A stretch of DNA of 40,177 nt from Sphingobacteriia bacterium (GCA_008080835.1 VMDK01000095.1:1-40177); one strand, 5' to 3'. Counted from the stretch's first letter, positions 18,986 through 27,944 are shown. The notes: generated from the sequence alone by a model not told the origin. Numbers and translations: made by a program.

Positions 18986-21900
18986 TTGTTCAGTTCAGGA
19001 CCAAATAGCAAGAAGGTAATCTTCACCTGTCTCTGGGGGATCCTTGTTCTTTTTAACGGATCCCGGGTCTTTGCTCAATCCTCCGAGGTGGCGCAACGCA
19101 CATTCTCCGAAGTAGAATCCGTCCTTCAGGGCCCGGAGATCAATGAGAAAAAGGCGGAACGATTGCTCGAAAAATGCATCGACACGGAGCTGGCCACGGC
19201 TGCACCTGACAACACCTTTCTGGCAAAATGCCATCTCCAGCTCGCCGAATTGTATACCGACCTGAACACGGAAGGCAACAAGAAATACCGAAACCTTTGG
19301 AAGTCGGCGGTCTACACCTATCGCGAAGATCAAATGGACCGCACCGGTCTCATGCTTCAAGATGTGGCTGAACACATTGGACGAATGACCGATTCGAATT
19401 ATCGGTTCGATCCGTTCAATATTCCCGCCACGGAAGGCAAGAAAGATTATCAATATGTAGGCATACGAAGTGTGCGCAAGCTGAACTCCGATTCATTTGA
19501 GATCGTGATCAATGCCGGCTCGGCACTGGGACTCAGTGTCGGACAACGAGGTGGGATCCTGACTGCATCCAACAAGCTGGATAAGGATCGGGGCAACAAA
19601 GTATTTGGGTCTCTCGAGATCATTCGGGTCAGTCCGTCTTTTGCAAAATGTATCGCCGTAAGAGATCCCAAAATAGCGGTGGATCTGTTGGCCGGCGACA
19701 ATGCATGGGTACAACTGAACATGCCCGACCGCCTTTATAAAGGCCTGCTTTACGAACTCGCAACGCTGAATATCTTTTTCAAGAACAGCTATCGAAAGGA
19801 TTTCTATCATCCGCTACAAGTGCGACTGGTGGATGACCCGTCTGACGAGAACATCTTCTACGATGTAATGCTCGCTGATGTGATCTCAACGGCAAAGAGT
19901 TTGTACGACCCTAACGATGAACAAGACACGCTGCAGCGAACCATAAAATCTGGACGATTCGAAGGTTTGAACATGTGGGAAGCGATGCTCAACAGCACAA
20001 CGAGTGACATCCGTGCATTCTTCCGTTTCGTATCCAAGTATCCTGCAAAATACATGGGACGCTCGTTCCGTCTAGATGAGACTTACGCAACATGGATCAT
20101 CAATAATTCTCCCTCCTCGGATTATTACAACGACGAGGCGACGAACAACGAGGCGACCTATTTGATGCGTGATTACAATGAGTTTGGCGCCGCAGACTTT
20201 GCCAATTGGTCGGAGGAGAACAAATACTACTTGAGCCATGCCAAATTCTTGCAATCGAATCTCACGGAAGCTGTGAACGGCTATTTATCCGAACACAAAT
20301 ACGACACCTGCAAGCGCTTACTCGATCAGTTTGGATCCTTTGCGCGCGAGTTGAATGATACATCGATCCTCAGTGCGATCGCCTACGGATCCGGCCACTA
20401 TCAAGCCTCGCAGAATGAGGCGGAAAAGGCCATTGAACATTACACCGAAGCCCTGAACCTCGGGGTGGATGTGCTCAATGCACATTGGTGGCGTGCGGGT
20501 CAGTACGAAAAGATCGGTTCCTACGGAAATGCAAGGAAGGATTTTGAGATCGTGATCGAAGGTGCGCCATTTTATGCAGCCGGCTATGGCTCGCTTGGCT
20601 GGACCCTACTAAAGATGGGCAAGTTCAAAGAGGCAGATCAATACTGCCGAAAAGCTTACGAATTGGATAGCTCTGAAATGGCCTGGACGGTCAATCTGGG
20701 ACATTGTCACCTTCTCCTGGGAAGAGACGATTCAGCTCGCCTTTTCTATTCGAAAACGCTCGATGCGATCAATTACGAATCTGGTTTCAAAGAAGGCATC
20801 ATCGCGGACTTTGAATTGTTCATGGAAAATGGCTGGAAAGAAGATGCCGTGCTCCGACATATGGCATTTGCGGAGCAGGAATGGAACCGTCACTATAAGT
20901 ATAAAGCAAGAGCCAAGGAATACTACAACAAAGGTCTGGATGCCCGAAATGCGAGCCAGCATGAAACGGCATGCCGCTACTTCGACTCGGCCATCAATAA
21001 TGTGCTCAAGGGAGACCACGTCAATTACGGTCGACTTCGCCACTACGAGCGATTTGCCGGAGCCAGCTACTTCTCCGTCAAGAATTACGAGCGTTCTGTC
21101 AATCATTATCGCAACGCCTGGAAGTTGAGTTCGGACCGCTTGCGAGATCTGGATGACCAGTTGGACGATCTGCGCGATATCAGAGTCGTGTACCAGTACA
21201 TGGAAGACGAACTTTCCACAAGCATGTTTCAGCAGCTGCACCACTTTGTGGACCGCCGCATTGACGAGAATGAAGGCAGCAACAACCTCTACGTGGTAGC
21301 CATCGGTAAAAACGATTACCAGGGCGGCTCCTACTTATATGCTGAATCTGATGCCAAAGACCTGGCTGCTGATCTGGGGAAAGTAGGAAAGACCGTCTTC
21401 GACACCGTATACTCTTCTTCATTCATCGGGAATAATGCCGACCCTTCCGAAATCCGAAAAGTGATTCAGAAGATCAAGCGCGAATCGCGATACGGAGATT
21501 GCTTCGTGTTGTATTTCAGCGGATATGCTCAGGCTGGTGAACTATCGCTGGGAGATAATTCCATTGCGACCTGGGAGCTTTATGATTGGCTGCACACCAT
21601 GCGAGCGCAAAAGCAATATATCATACTCGATGCTCCTGATTGTCGACTCATCCATGAGCTCAATGCCAAGGATGCTGCATTCAATTCCGGAGAAAGTAAA
21701 AGAGACCTGAACATCATTACCAACAACGGAAGCCGGATCGAGATCGAAGACGACAAGCACGGTCTGCTTTCGAAATGGGTGATCCGAGCTATTTCGGGCG
21801 AAGCTGTGCCTGGCACCAATAGCGTAGATCTCAGTGCCAAAAAGCTCGAGAGCTACATCTTTGCTTCCATACGCGAGCGCAACGAGCCATTGCAGCTGAA

Positions 21901-23053
21901 CACCTATAGTTCAGGACTCGATTTCAATATCGCACGCTATCCCGGGATGACACGCACATCGACCGATACGATCCCACCGAGGATCGAGCTGTACCAGAGC
22001 AGTTTTACGTATGGAACCCGAGGAGGCAAGTCCACCACAATGGACCAGGAACCGGTAATAGAAGGTCGGGTATTGGATGAAAGTCCGATCGCCATGGTGG
22101 AAGTGAACGGAGTGAGTACTGCCCTTGCGGCAAACGGACGATTTGCAGTGAAGGTGCCCGCAGCCATTCTGGAAGATGTGCGCATCAAGGTCCGTGATGT
22201 GGCCGGGAATGAGAGCTTCTCAAGGTTCGATCTGACTTCGACCAGTGACGTACGTGGGTCATCTACCGCACAAGACAAAGCAGGCAAGAATTACGCAGTT
22301 CTTTTTGCGACCGACGACTATGAAGAATGGAGCGATCTGAACAATCCGATCAACGATGCGGAAGAGATAGGCTCACTTCTGCAGCGCTTCTACAATTTTG
22401 AGGTGAAGATCGTCCGGAATCCGACCAAAGAAGAGATGGAAAAGGTTCTGTTGAATTACTTGACCAAAGAGTACTCTCCAAACGATCAGTTGTTCCTCTT
22501 TTTTGCCGGACACGGCATAAACGACAAGACGCTTGCCGGTCAGTTGGTATGTACCGACACCAAGCTGGAGGATCGACAGAGCTTACCAACCTACGTACCT
22601 TTCAGCTTCATTACCGACAACTTCGATCGGAACAATTGCAAGCATGTGTTCCTGGCATTTGATGTGTGTTTCGGGGGTGCTTATTTCGATCAGACCTTCG
22701 CACCGAAATACGTCGATTCGGATATCGAGCGCATTGGCGTGGATCAGTTCATTCAACGCAAACTGAAGTACAAGTCACGCCAATTCCTGACCAGCGGGAC
22801 CAACGAATATGTTCCGGACGGAACACCGGGTGCTCATAGTCCATTTGCCGGAAAATTCATTGAGACACTGAAAAATGGCAGCGACAAAGGTTACCTGACG
22901 CTGGTGGATTTCGTGGACCACATGCGTCTGATCTCCACGGAAGTCAATTACGGAACATTCGGTAGTCATCATCGAGATGGGGAATTCGTATTCCGCTACT
23001 CAGACGACGCTAGAGTGGTGCAGCAGGCTTCGGGTTCTTTCGAGATCAATTGA
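18986..23053 (+). CDS. Exported TPR protein with two tandem caspase-like (C14) domains, the first degenerate
   Basis: 1355 residues. It starts with TTG: the frame has a stop at 18965-18967 and no ATG before the signal peptide (KKVIFTCLWGILVLFNGSR, VFAQ). Residues to about 450 are uncharacterised, with a small beta domain near 150-215. TPR-like helices span about 470-600. The first caspase-like domain starts near NLYVVAIGKNDYQGG (767); it has FSGYA where active enzymes have GHG (Tyr847) and DAPDC where they have D-x-C. A short Ig-like bridge follows (about 990-1095). The second domain, from KNYAVLFATDDYEEW (1101), keeps FFAGHG (His1176) and DVCFGG (Cys1228). So one dead and one probably active cysteine peptidase lie in one chain. 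The targets are unknown. Confidence 0.85.
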   Translation: MFSSGPNSKKVIFTCLWGILVLFNGSRVFAQSSEVAQRTFSEVESVLQGPEINEKKAERLLEKCIDTELATAAPDNTFLAKCHLQLAELYTDLNTEGNKKYRNLWKSAVYTYREDQMDRTGLMLQDVAEHIGRMTDSNYRFDPFNIPATEGKKDYQYVGIRSVRKLNSDSFEIVINAGSALGLSVGQRGGILTASNKLDKDRGNKVFGSLEIIRVSPSFAKCIAVRDPKIAVDLLAGDNAWVQLNMPDRLYKGLLYELATLNIFFKNSYRKDFYHPLQVRLVDDPSDENIFYDVMLADVISTAKSLYDPNDEQDTLQRTIKSGRFEGLNMWEAMLNSTTSDIRAFFRFVSKYPAKYMGRSFRLDETYATWIINNSPSSDYYNDEATNNEATYLMRDYNEFGAADFANWSEENKYYLSHAKFLQSNLTEAVNGYLSEHKYDTCKRLLDQFGSFARELNDTSILSAIAYGSGHYQASQNEAEKAIEHYTEALNLGVDVLNAHWWRAGQYEKIGSYGNARKDFEIVIEGAPFYAAGYGSLGWTLLKMGKFKEADQYCRKAYELDSSEMAWTVNLGHCHLLLGRDDSARLFYSKTLDAINYESGFKEGIIADFELFMENGWKEDAVLRHMAFAEQEWNRHYKYKARAKEYYNKGLDARNASQHETACRYFDSAINNVLKGDHVNYGRLRHYERFAGASYFSVKNYERSVNHYRNAWKLSSDRLRDLDDQLDDLRDIRVVYQYMEDELSTSMFQQLHHFVDRRIDENEGSNNLYVVAIGKNDYQGGSYLYAESDAKDLAADLGKVGKTVFDTVYSSSFIGNNADPSEIRKVIQKIKRESRYGDCFVLYFSGYAQAGELSLGDNSIATWELYDWLHTMRAQKQYIILDAPDCRLIHELNAKDAAFNSGESKRDLNIITNNGSRIEIEDDKHGLLSKWVIRAISGEAVPGTNSVDLSAKKLESYIFASIRERNEPLQLNTYSSGLDFNIARYPGMTRTSTDTIPPRIELYQSSFTYGTRGGKSTTMDQEPVIEGRVLDESPIAMVEVNGVSTALAANGRFAVKVPAAILEDVRIKVRDVAGNESFSRFDLTSTSDVRGSSTAQDKAGKNYAVLFATDDYEEWSDLNNPINDAEEIGSLLQRFYNFEVKIVRNPTKEEMEKVLLNYLTKEYSPNDQLFLFFAGHGINDKTLAGQLVCTDTKLEDRQSLPTYVPFSFITDNFDRNNCKHVFLAFDVCFGGAYFDQTFAPKYVDSDIERIGVDQFIQRKLKYKSRQFLTSGTNEYVPDGTPGAHSPFAGKFIETLKNGSDKGYLTLVDFVDHMRLISTEVNYGTFGSHHRDGEFVFRYSDDARVVQQASGSFEIN

Positions 23054-23531
23054 CCACAGGCTTGAATCCTTCAAAGGCCTGCTTACAAGAATTACAATAG
23101 TGCAGACTGCGGCATAACGTCGGACCGAACGGACTGTTCAAAGTCGTGTCGTCACTTCCGCAATAAGGGCATTTAGTATCCTCGAGGATCTCCATATTGA
23201 GCGCAGAGCAATTGCGTTTTGGCGGTGCCAATCCGTGTTGTAAAAGTGCTTTGTGCCCTTCCTCCGTGATGAGATCCGTGCTCCATTGTTTTTCGAAGGA
23301 AGTCTTTACCTCCACTTCACCGATGCCATCTTCCTGCTTGATACGATCCGAGACCATCGTCTCCATGATCTTGAGCGCAGGACAGCCGGCAAAGGTCGGG
23401 GTAAGTTCCACGAACACATCATTGCCATCTACCTTGATGTCGGTGACGATCCCAAGGTCGACCACACTGATGGTTGGGATCTCAGGATCCTTAACCTCTT
23501 TCAGTATTTCTCTGATCTCGCTTTCTGTCAT
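23046..23531 (-). CDS. paaD: 1,2-phenylacetyl-CoA epoxidase subunit PaaD
   Basis: 161 residues. The N-terminal part is a MIP18/DUF59-type domain (VKDPEIPTISVVDLGIV near residue 13, then ELTPTFAGCPALK). The C-terminal part has paired cysteines CPYCGSDD and LCRSLHYCNSCK that bind metal or an Fe-S cluster. PaaD is needed to mature or support the PaaABC oxygenase that epoxidises phenylacetyl-CoA. It follows paaC by 8 bases and ends the operon. Its last 8 bases overlap the end of the convergent caspase-like gene. paaE, the flavin/ferredoxin reductase subunit, is not in this window. Confidence 0.92.
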   Translation of the reverse strand: MTESEIREILKEVKDPEIPTISVVDLGIVTDIKVDGNDVFVELTPTFAGCPALKIMETMVSDRIKQEDGIGEVEVKTSFEKQWSTDLITEEGHKALLQHGLAPPKRNCSALNMEILEDTKCPYCGSDDTTLNSPFGPTLCRSLHYCNSCKQAFEGFKPVVN

Positions 23532-23539
23532 GGATATTC

Positions 23540-24313
23540 CTACCAGTCGGCAGTTGGATCTATGCTATACACTTCCGTCATCTCGTCGAGCAGAGGTTGC
23601 AGATGCTCAGTATGCTCTCCGGTACGACCACCATAAAAAGGTTCCCAGGTGCTCTCATCCGGGATCTGGAGGTTTGCTTTTTCCAGCAAAGGAGTCACCA
23701 GCTCAAGCCATTTTTCCTTGAGCACTGCTTCACCTTCAAAGATGCCGGCTTCTTTCAGCGTGGTTTCGTGTGGACCCGGTTCGAAGATGCCCAGTGCGAG
23801 ATTCCAGCTATCGTTCAGGCTGTTCTGCATGCGTGTATTACTCTCTTCATTTCCGGTACCGAGTTGCTTGACCCAGGTATTGGCGTGCATGGTGTGATAC
23901 TTGATCTCACCTTTATACTTTCTGGCGATCTGTGCCAATCCTTCGTAGGTGCTGTTGGCCAACATCTCGAAACGGATCGCTTCGGCCATGTCGAATAGGA
24001 AGTGACGGATCAAACTGAAATCGTATTCACCGATCGGCAATTCAACGAGATGGCAGCAGTGGAATTGTGGCGCGTTTCTGGTGAACGCAACGGTGTCCGG
24101 TTCTGCTTCTCCCAATTCGTGCAACAGACCATACAGGTGCTCGCTTTGTCCAATCTTGTCCTGAGCCATGGAACTGAAGGCAATATCCTCCTCAAGCAGC
24201 GGTCCGAAACCGGTCCACTCTGAATTTCGGTGTCCGATGATCAATTGATCATCCGCCATTTTATAAAGCAGCTCCTTGGCCGCATCTACGTGTGCTTCGT
24301 TGAAAAAGTCCAT
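23540..24313 (-). CDS. paaC: 1,2-phenylacetyl-CoA epoxidase structural subunit PaaC
   Basis: 257 residues, ferritin-like helical bundle. Characteristic stretches are LLYKMADDQLIIGHRNSEWT (16-35), GPLLEEDIAFSSMAQDKIGQ and EYDFSLIRHFLFDMAEAIRF. PaaC pairs with the catalytic PaaA; the family keeps the fold but has lost the full diiron site. It starts 5 bases after the paaB stop, a tight operon junction. The C-terminus (WEPFYGGRTGEHTEHLQPLL) is also typical of the family. Confidence 0.94.
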   Translation of the reverse strand: MDFFNEAHVDAAKELLYKMADDQLIIGHRNSEWTGFGPLLEEDIAFSSMAQDKIGQSEHLYGLLHELGEAEPDTVAFTRNAPQFHCCHLVELPIGEYDFSLIRHFLFDMAEAIRFEMLANSTYEGLAQIARKYKGEIKYHTMHANTWVKQLGTGNEESNTRMQNSLNDSWNLALGIFEPGPHETTLKEAGIFEGEAVLKEKWLELVTPLLEKANLQIPDESTWEPFYGGRTGEHTEHLQPLLDEMTEVYSIDPTADW

Positions 24314-24318
24314 AGTGA

Positions 24319-24690
24319 TTATTTCCCTTGTCGTTCTTTATATGCTTTAATGCGATCCATGACCTTGTACACTGCCGGGTCGCGATATGTCTTCTCGTTG
24401 GTCGTCTCGAATATGTCCTCATCGAAATATTCGGTTGCCGTTACACAGGACGACGGACAAACCCACAGGTTCGCAGTGGTTCCTCTACGGCTGTATTGCT
24501 CCTTGGCGTACAACAATGCCATATTGGCGTTCGGTGCGTGTACGATTCCAACGTGGACGTGTTGCTGGCCACGTTTTTTCTGGTGAAATACCTCGAAGGT
24601 CTGGAACTGGTCCAACTCACCCAACGGCTCGATCTGTTGTTCTACGTCGAGCGCTGCACGGTTTACTCTTGGATCTAGTGATTTGTGCAT
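24319..24690 (-). CDS. paaB: 1,2-phenylacetyl-CoA epoxidase subunit PaaB
   Basis: 123 residues. QFQTFEVFHQKKRGQQHVHV, VHAPNANMALLYAKEQYSRR and LWVCPSSC are the PaaB hallmarks. PaaB is a small bridging subunit of the PaaABCE oxygenase complex and has no catalytic metal. It precedes paaC by 5 bases and follows, by 12 bases, a gene for an exported protein that separates it from paaA. The N-terminal extension before QIEPLGE is slightly longer than usual. Confidence 0.94.
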   Translation of the reverse strand: MHKSLDPRVNRAALDVEQQIEPLGELDQFQTFEVFHQKKRGQQHVHVGIVHAPNANMALLYAKEQYSRRGTTANLWVCPSSCVTATEYFDEDIFETTNEKTYRDPAVYKVMDRIKAYKERQGK

Positions 24691-24702
24691 TTGTAATTGC
24701 GT

Positions 24703-26091
24703 TTATTCTTTAATGATCTTTTGTTCGAAAATGTGAGCTTCTCCTCTCACACGAAGTATGTATGCGCTGGAGGCGAGATCTTCATTGATCGCTATCTTGT
24801 TCGCACCATTCAGCATTCCGCCAGCAACAACTTTTCCCTGGATATCGATGATGCTGTATGCGTTCGCACCAACCCCGCTAGGCAGAGCAATATGGAGCTC
24901 AGATCGGAATGGCGTTGGATAAACGGCCATAGTTGGCGATTCGATATCGGAAATGCCAACGGGATGATCCGTGAATTTCAGGTCGTCGATCACCATGTTC
25001 GAGCCACCGCCTCTTGGTGCATCGGGGTTACATGCTGCTACGGCGACTGTTGCACTGTCGGCAGTCACGATGTTGGTAAGGTATTGCAGCTTAGCACTGA
25101 AATAGGTCCAGTCGCTGGCTGAAGTCGGGGTTCCCCAGCGAACGATGGCCAAAGGCACTCCAAGTGTGAAGAGTCCGGCCATTACAAGCGCGGAATCTCC
25201 GTTATCGGAATTGTACTTATACCATCCTTCGATGAATTTCCAATTCTTGCTCACGCGAAATGCAGGCTTTTCGAAATCGTTTTGGCTATTTCCGGTAAGG
25301 GCAACTCCAGGGATCACGTCTCGTCCTGAACCGGCGTTTGACAGCGACAAGGCGCTGCTTCCGCCATGTGCATTCGATGTTTTCTCCACGAGTTGTGGAA
25401 TACCCGGCACGGCTGCTTCTTCGAAAACATCATCTACCGTGTACCATCCGGTTGGGACTTCACGGTCTCTTTCTACCCAATGTTCGAAGTCGCCATTTGC
25501 CAGCGGTTTCTTTCTGGTACCGATGTTCACGAAATGAATGTCATCTACGATAAGGTATCCATCGCCGTTCACCGTGTCTGTATCCAGGTCCTTTGACGAG
25601 ATCAGCATGATGAGCGTATCGGGAATTGCCGAAACCTGCCAGTTGATCGGTATGGAATAGCGAACAAATGTGTCGGCCGAATTTCCTTCCACTTCCACAT
25701 TGGCGATCGCGATCGGAGTCCCGTTCAATTTGAAAATGGCAACGATATCCGCGTGGTCTCCTGCCGCCAGATCAAACTTCGCAAAGAAGCGCATACTCAT
25801 CGGCGCTTCATCGTATGCTTGTCCTCCGGAAATTCCGTTATTGGCCAGAATCCCGTTGGTCACGATGGAGCTGATGTCATTGTCACCTTCCACCCTTTTG
25901 TTCTCCATGCGCACAGCATAGGAGCCCGAATGGGCATCTGATGAGCGAGTGACGAGGCCGCCTGTCAAAAAGCTATCGAGAGTGACTTTGGTTCTTTTTG
26001 ACCAGGACTCAAAGTCTCCTGATGGAATGTTCTGTGCAGTTGTAAAAAGAACGCTTCCCAATAACACGATAATCAATGTGATGTGTTTCAT
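24703..26091 (-). CDS. T9SS-sorted secreted protein inside the paa operon, two PCMD-like repeats
   Basis: 462 residues from the ATG at 26091, chosen because MKHITLIIVLLGSVLFTTAQ is a complete signal peptide; the frame extends to 26133 without one. Two similar halves start GDFESW and GDFEHW, each followed by a beta-sandwich with SDAHSGSYAVRMEN or SNAHGGSSALSLSN, resembling the Bacteroidota PCMD (putative carbohydrate metabolism) domain. The last ~75 residues (AVYPTPFRSELHIALP and SSAYILRVRGEAHIFEQKII) form a T9SS type A sorting domain, so the product should reach the cell surface or medium. It lies between paaA (56-base gap) and paaB (12-base gap) on the same strand. Its link to phenylacetate use is unknown. 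Confidence 0.85.
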   Translation of the reverse strand: MKHITLIIVLLGSVLFTTAQNIPSGDFESWSKRTKVTLDSFLTGGLVTRSSDAHSGSYAVRMENKRVEGDNDISSIVTNGILANNGISGGQAYDEAPMSMRFFAKFDLAAGDHADIVAIFKLNGTPIAIANVEVEGNSADTFVRYSIPINWQVSAIPDTLIMLISSKDLDTDTVNGDGYLIVDDIHFVNIGTRKKPLANGDFEHWVERDREVPTGWYTVDDVFEEAAVPGIPQLVEKTSNAHGGSSALSLSNAGSGRDVIPGVALTGNSQNDFEKPAFRVSKNWKFIEGWYKYNSDNGDSALVMAGLFTLGVPLAIVRWGTPTSASDWTYFSAKLQYLTNIVTADSATVAVAACNPDAPRGGGSNMVIDDLKFTDHPVGISDIESPTMAVYPTPFRSELHIALPSGVGANAYSIIDIQGKVVAGGMLNGANKIAINEDLASSAYILRVRGEAHIFEQKIIKE

Positions 26092-26147
26092 GATTCTAAT
26101 AGATATATGATCGGTAGTCATTCGGGCGTGCACTGAACAATTTAATC

Positions 26148-27137
26148 TTATGCGAACGGTACACTGTATTTAGCGTCCTCTCCAAGAATGGCTCGACGTA
26201 CCCATCTTCCCTTCTCCTCAGCCATTCGTCTTACGGCCAGGCGCTCCGCATTACACGGACCGTCACCGTTGATGACGCGTTTGAATTCATCCCAATCGGG
26301 TTCTGTATATTCCCATTTACCGGTTTCCTCATTTTTGCGAAGATTCGGGTCGGGGAGTTCCAGTCCCAGGTCCCAGATCTTAGGAACATACATGTCGAGA
26401 TACTGCTGACGCATATCGTCGTTGGACATCATCTTGACCTTCCATTTCATCAACACTTCCGTGTGCACACTCACGCGGTCGGGAGGGCCGAAGAAATGCA
26501 TGATCGGCTGCCACCAGCGTGTGAGCGCTTCCTGAACCATTTGGCGCTGTTTGGCCGTTCCGGTTGCCAGGTGCACTACGTTGTCGTGACCGTATTTCAG
26601 GTGGAATGATTCTTCATAACAGATACGCTCCAGTGCGCGGCAATAAGGACCATAGGATCCTTTGGAATTAGCGAGCTGGTTCACGATCGCTCCTGCATCG
26701 ATCAACCATGCGATGATGGCTGAATCCGCCCAGGTAATGGCCGGATAGTTGAATACGTTAGAGTACTTCGATTTCCCTGTGATCAGGTCGTTGATCATGT
26801 CCTCACGAGGTTTACCCAGGGTCTCTGCTGCAGAATACAGCAATTGAGCATGACCTACTTCATCCTGTACCTTCGCCATGAGAGCGAGCTTGCGACGAAA
26901 TCCCGGAGCACGTGTGATCCACGTTCCTTCCGGCAATGCTCCAATGATCTCGGAGTGCGCATGTTGCTCGATCATTCGGATGAGCTGCTTTCGGTAAAGT
27001 GCAGGCATCCAATCCTGAGGTTCGATCTTCTCTCCGGCGAGAATCCGTGCTTCAAACTCAGCGAGTTTTACCGGATCTTCTCCTTCTACGGTTTTACCTT
27101 TCTGATCTTTAGGGTCGATGTAAGCGTTTCCGTACAT
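26148..27137 (-). CDS. paaA: 1,2-phenylacetyl-CoA epoxidase catalytic subunit PaaA
   Basis: 329 residues, a diiron oxygenase of the ferritin-like class. Two ExxH pairs are visible: Glu93-Val-Gly-His96 in VQDEVGHAQLLY and Glu176-Ser-Phe-His179 in CYEESFHLKYGH, along with QHAHSEIIGALPEG. These hold the iron centre that activates O2 to epoxidise the ring of phenylacetyl-CoA, the committing step of the aerobic hybrid pathway. It follows tetR by 54 bases on the same strand with no -7 box found in the gap, so it is probably read from the tetR promoter. Confidence 0.96.
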   Translation of the reverse strand: MYGNAYIDPKDQKGKTVEGEDPVKLAEFEARILAGEKIEPQDWMPALYRKQLIRMIEQHAHSEIIGALPEGTWITRAPGFRRKLALMAKVQDEVGHAQLLYSAAETLGKPREDMINDLITGKSKYSNVFNYPAITWADSAIIAWLIDAGAIVNQLANSKGSYGPYCRALERICYEESFHLKYGHDNVVHLATGTAKQRQMVQEALTRWWQPIMHFFGPPDRVSVHTEVLMKWKVKMMSNDDMRQQYLDMYVPKIWDLGLELPDPNLRKNEETGKWEYTEPDWDEFKRVINGDGPCNAERLAVRRMAEEKGRWVRRAILGEDAKYSVPFA

Positions 27138-27191
27138 GTCGTTCTGTTATTTGTCTCTGTTATTATATATTATAAATATGTTGCATCAGCC

Positions 27192-27791
27192 TCAATCTGT
27201 TACAATGTCGTAACTCGGCGGCAACTCTTTTTTCAATCCTATTAAAATGAACTTCGTCAGATTCTCGGCGATCTCATCGGGTGAAAGTCGACCGTCTTCG
27301 CGATACCATTCCACGACCCAATTCAGGGAAGACAGGATGGTAAGCGTAGAGAATTTCACGTCGACCTCGTTGAAAGAACCTTCGTCGATCCCTCCTCGGA
27401 TGATATCGCGAATGCCTTCTTCATATTGGTCGCGAAGAGCAATGAAATCCGCTTTGCGCTCGTCGTTCAAAAATCTCCAGTCGTGCTGAAAGACCATAGC
27501 CGCATCGGGATAGCTGGTCAAAATGCCGATGTGGTTCTTCACTGCCATCGCCAATCGCTGAACTGCGTCGAAGTAAATATCATTCACCTCCTTGATGGCC
27601 AGAAGGAATCGGTCGGCCATGTCAAAGCAGATCGCATCGAGCAATTCTTCCTTGCCCTTGAAATGGGAATACAGACTGGCCGGTTCGACCTGTGCTGCGG
27701 CTGCAATGTCTCTGATCGATGTGGATGTGTATCCTTTTTCGCGGAACAGACTTCGCGCCAATTCTAAGATCTCCTTCTTTCTTTCGGTCAT
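27192..27791 (-). CDS. TetR-family transcriptional regulator of the paa operon
   Basis: 199 residues. The N-terminal helix-turn-helix TSTSIRDIAAAAQVEPASLY (residues 22-41) ends in the standard SHFKGKEELLDAI. The C-terminal ligand and dimer domain is all-helical and matches the larger TetR_C fold by type only. It is the first gene of the paa-containing run. An 18-base palindrome sits between its -7 box and its ATG, so repression of itself and of the genes behind it is strongly suggested. The ligand is probably phenylacetyl-CoA or a downstream CoA thioester, by analogy with PaaR; this is inference. Confidence 0.9.
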   Translation of the reverse strand: MTERKKEILELARSLFREKGYTSTSIRDIAAAAQVEPASLYSHFKGKEELLDAICFDMADRFLLAIKEVNDIYFDAVQRLAMAVKNHIGILTSYPDAAMVFQHDWRFLNDERKADFIALRDQYEEGIRDIIRGGIDEGSFNEVDVKFSTLTILSSLNWVVEWYREDGRLSPDEIAENLTKFILIGLKKELPPSYDIVTD

Positions 27792-27809
27792 CTAACGAAC
27801 ATTCGTTAG
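27792..27809. promoter_or_regulatory. TetR-type operator, perfect 8+2+8 palindrome
   Basis: CTAACGAA CA TTCGTTAG starts directly at the base next to the tetR ATG and ends one base from the -7 box. A dimer here would cover the transcription start. The form and length match operators of TetR-family proteins. I found no second copy by eye in the window. Confidence 0.85.
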
Positions 27810-27810
27810 G

Positions 27811-27841
27811 CAAAGATAAAAAACGAAAATGAGAATATCAA
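27811..27841 (-). promoter_or_regulatory. Promoter of tetR and probably the paa operon
   Basis: Minus strand: -33 element TTG (27841-27839), 20-base spacer, -7 box TATCTTTG (27818-27811). This fits the Bacteroidota sigma-A consensus TTG-N17-23-TAnnTTTG well. Confidence 0.75.
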
Positions 27842-27892
27842 TATGGGTGTTTTGTCGGTGGGATTCCTCAGGGAAACGACCGAGAACTATCA

Positions 27893-27923
27893 TTTGATTG
27901 CCGTCGATTGTTGGTTAACTTTG
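27893..27923 (+). promoter_or_regulatory. Promoter of the Crp/Fnr gene
   Basis: TTTG (27893-27896), 19-base spacer, TAACTTTG (27916-27923), 21 bases before the ATG at 27945. It shows that the longer open frame beginning at 27843 is not the real protein start. Confidence 0.75.
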
Positions 27924-27944
27924 AAACGAAGACAAAGCAGCTCT

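Noticed and set aside
23046-23053. 8-base overlap of the caspase and paaD genes as a frameshift or error
   Set aside because: Both stops are normal and the genes converge; a short tail-to-tail overlap is common.
27843-27944. N-terminal extension of the Crp/Fnr protein
   Set aside because: A TTTG-N19-TAACTTTG promoter lies inside it, so it is upstream of transcription.
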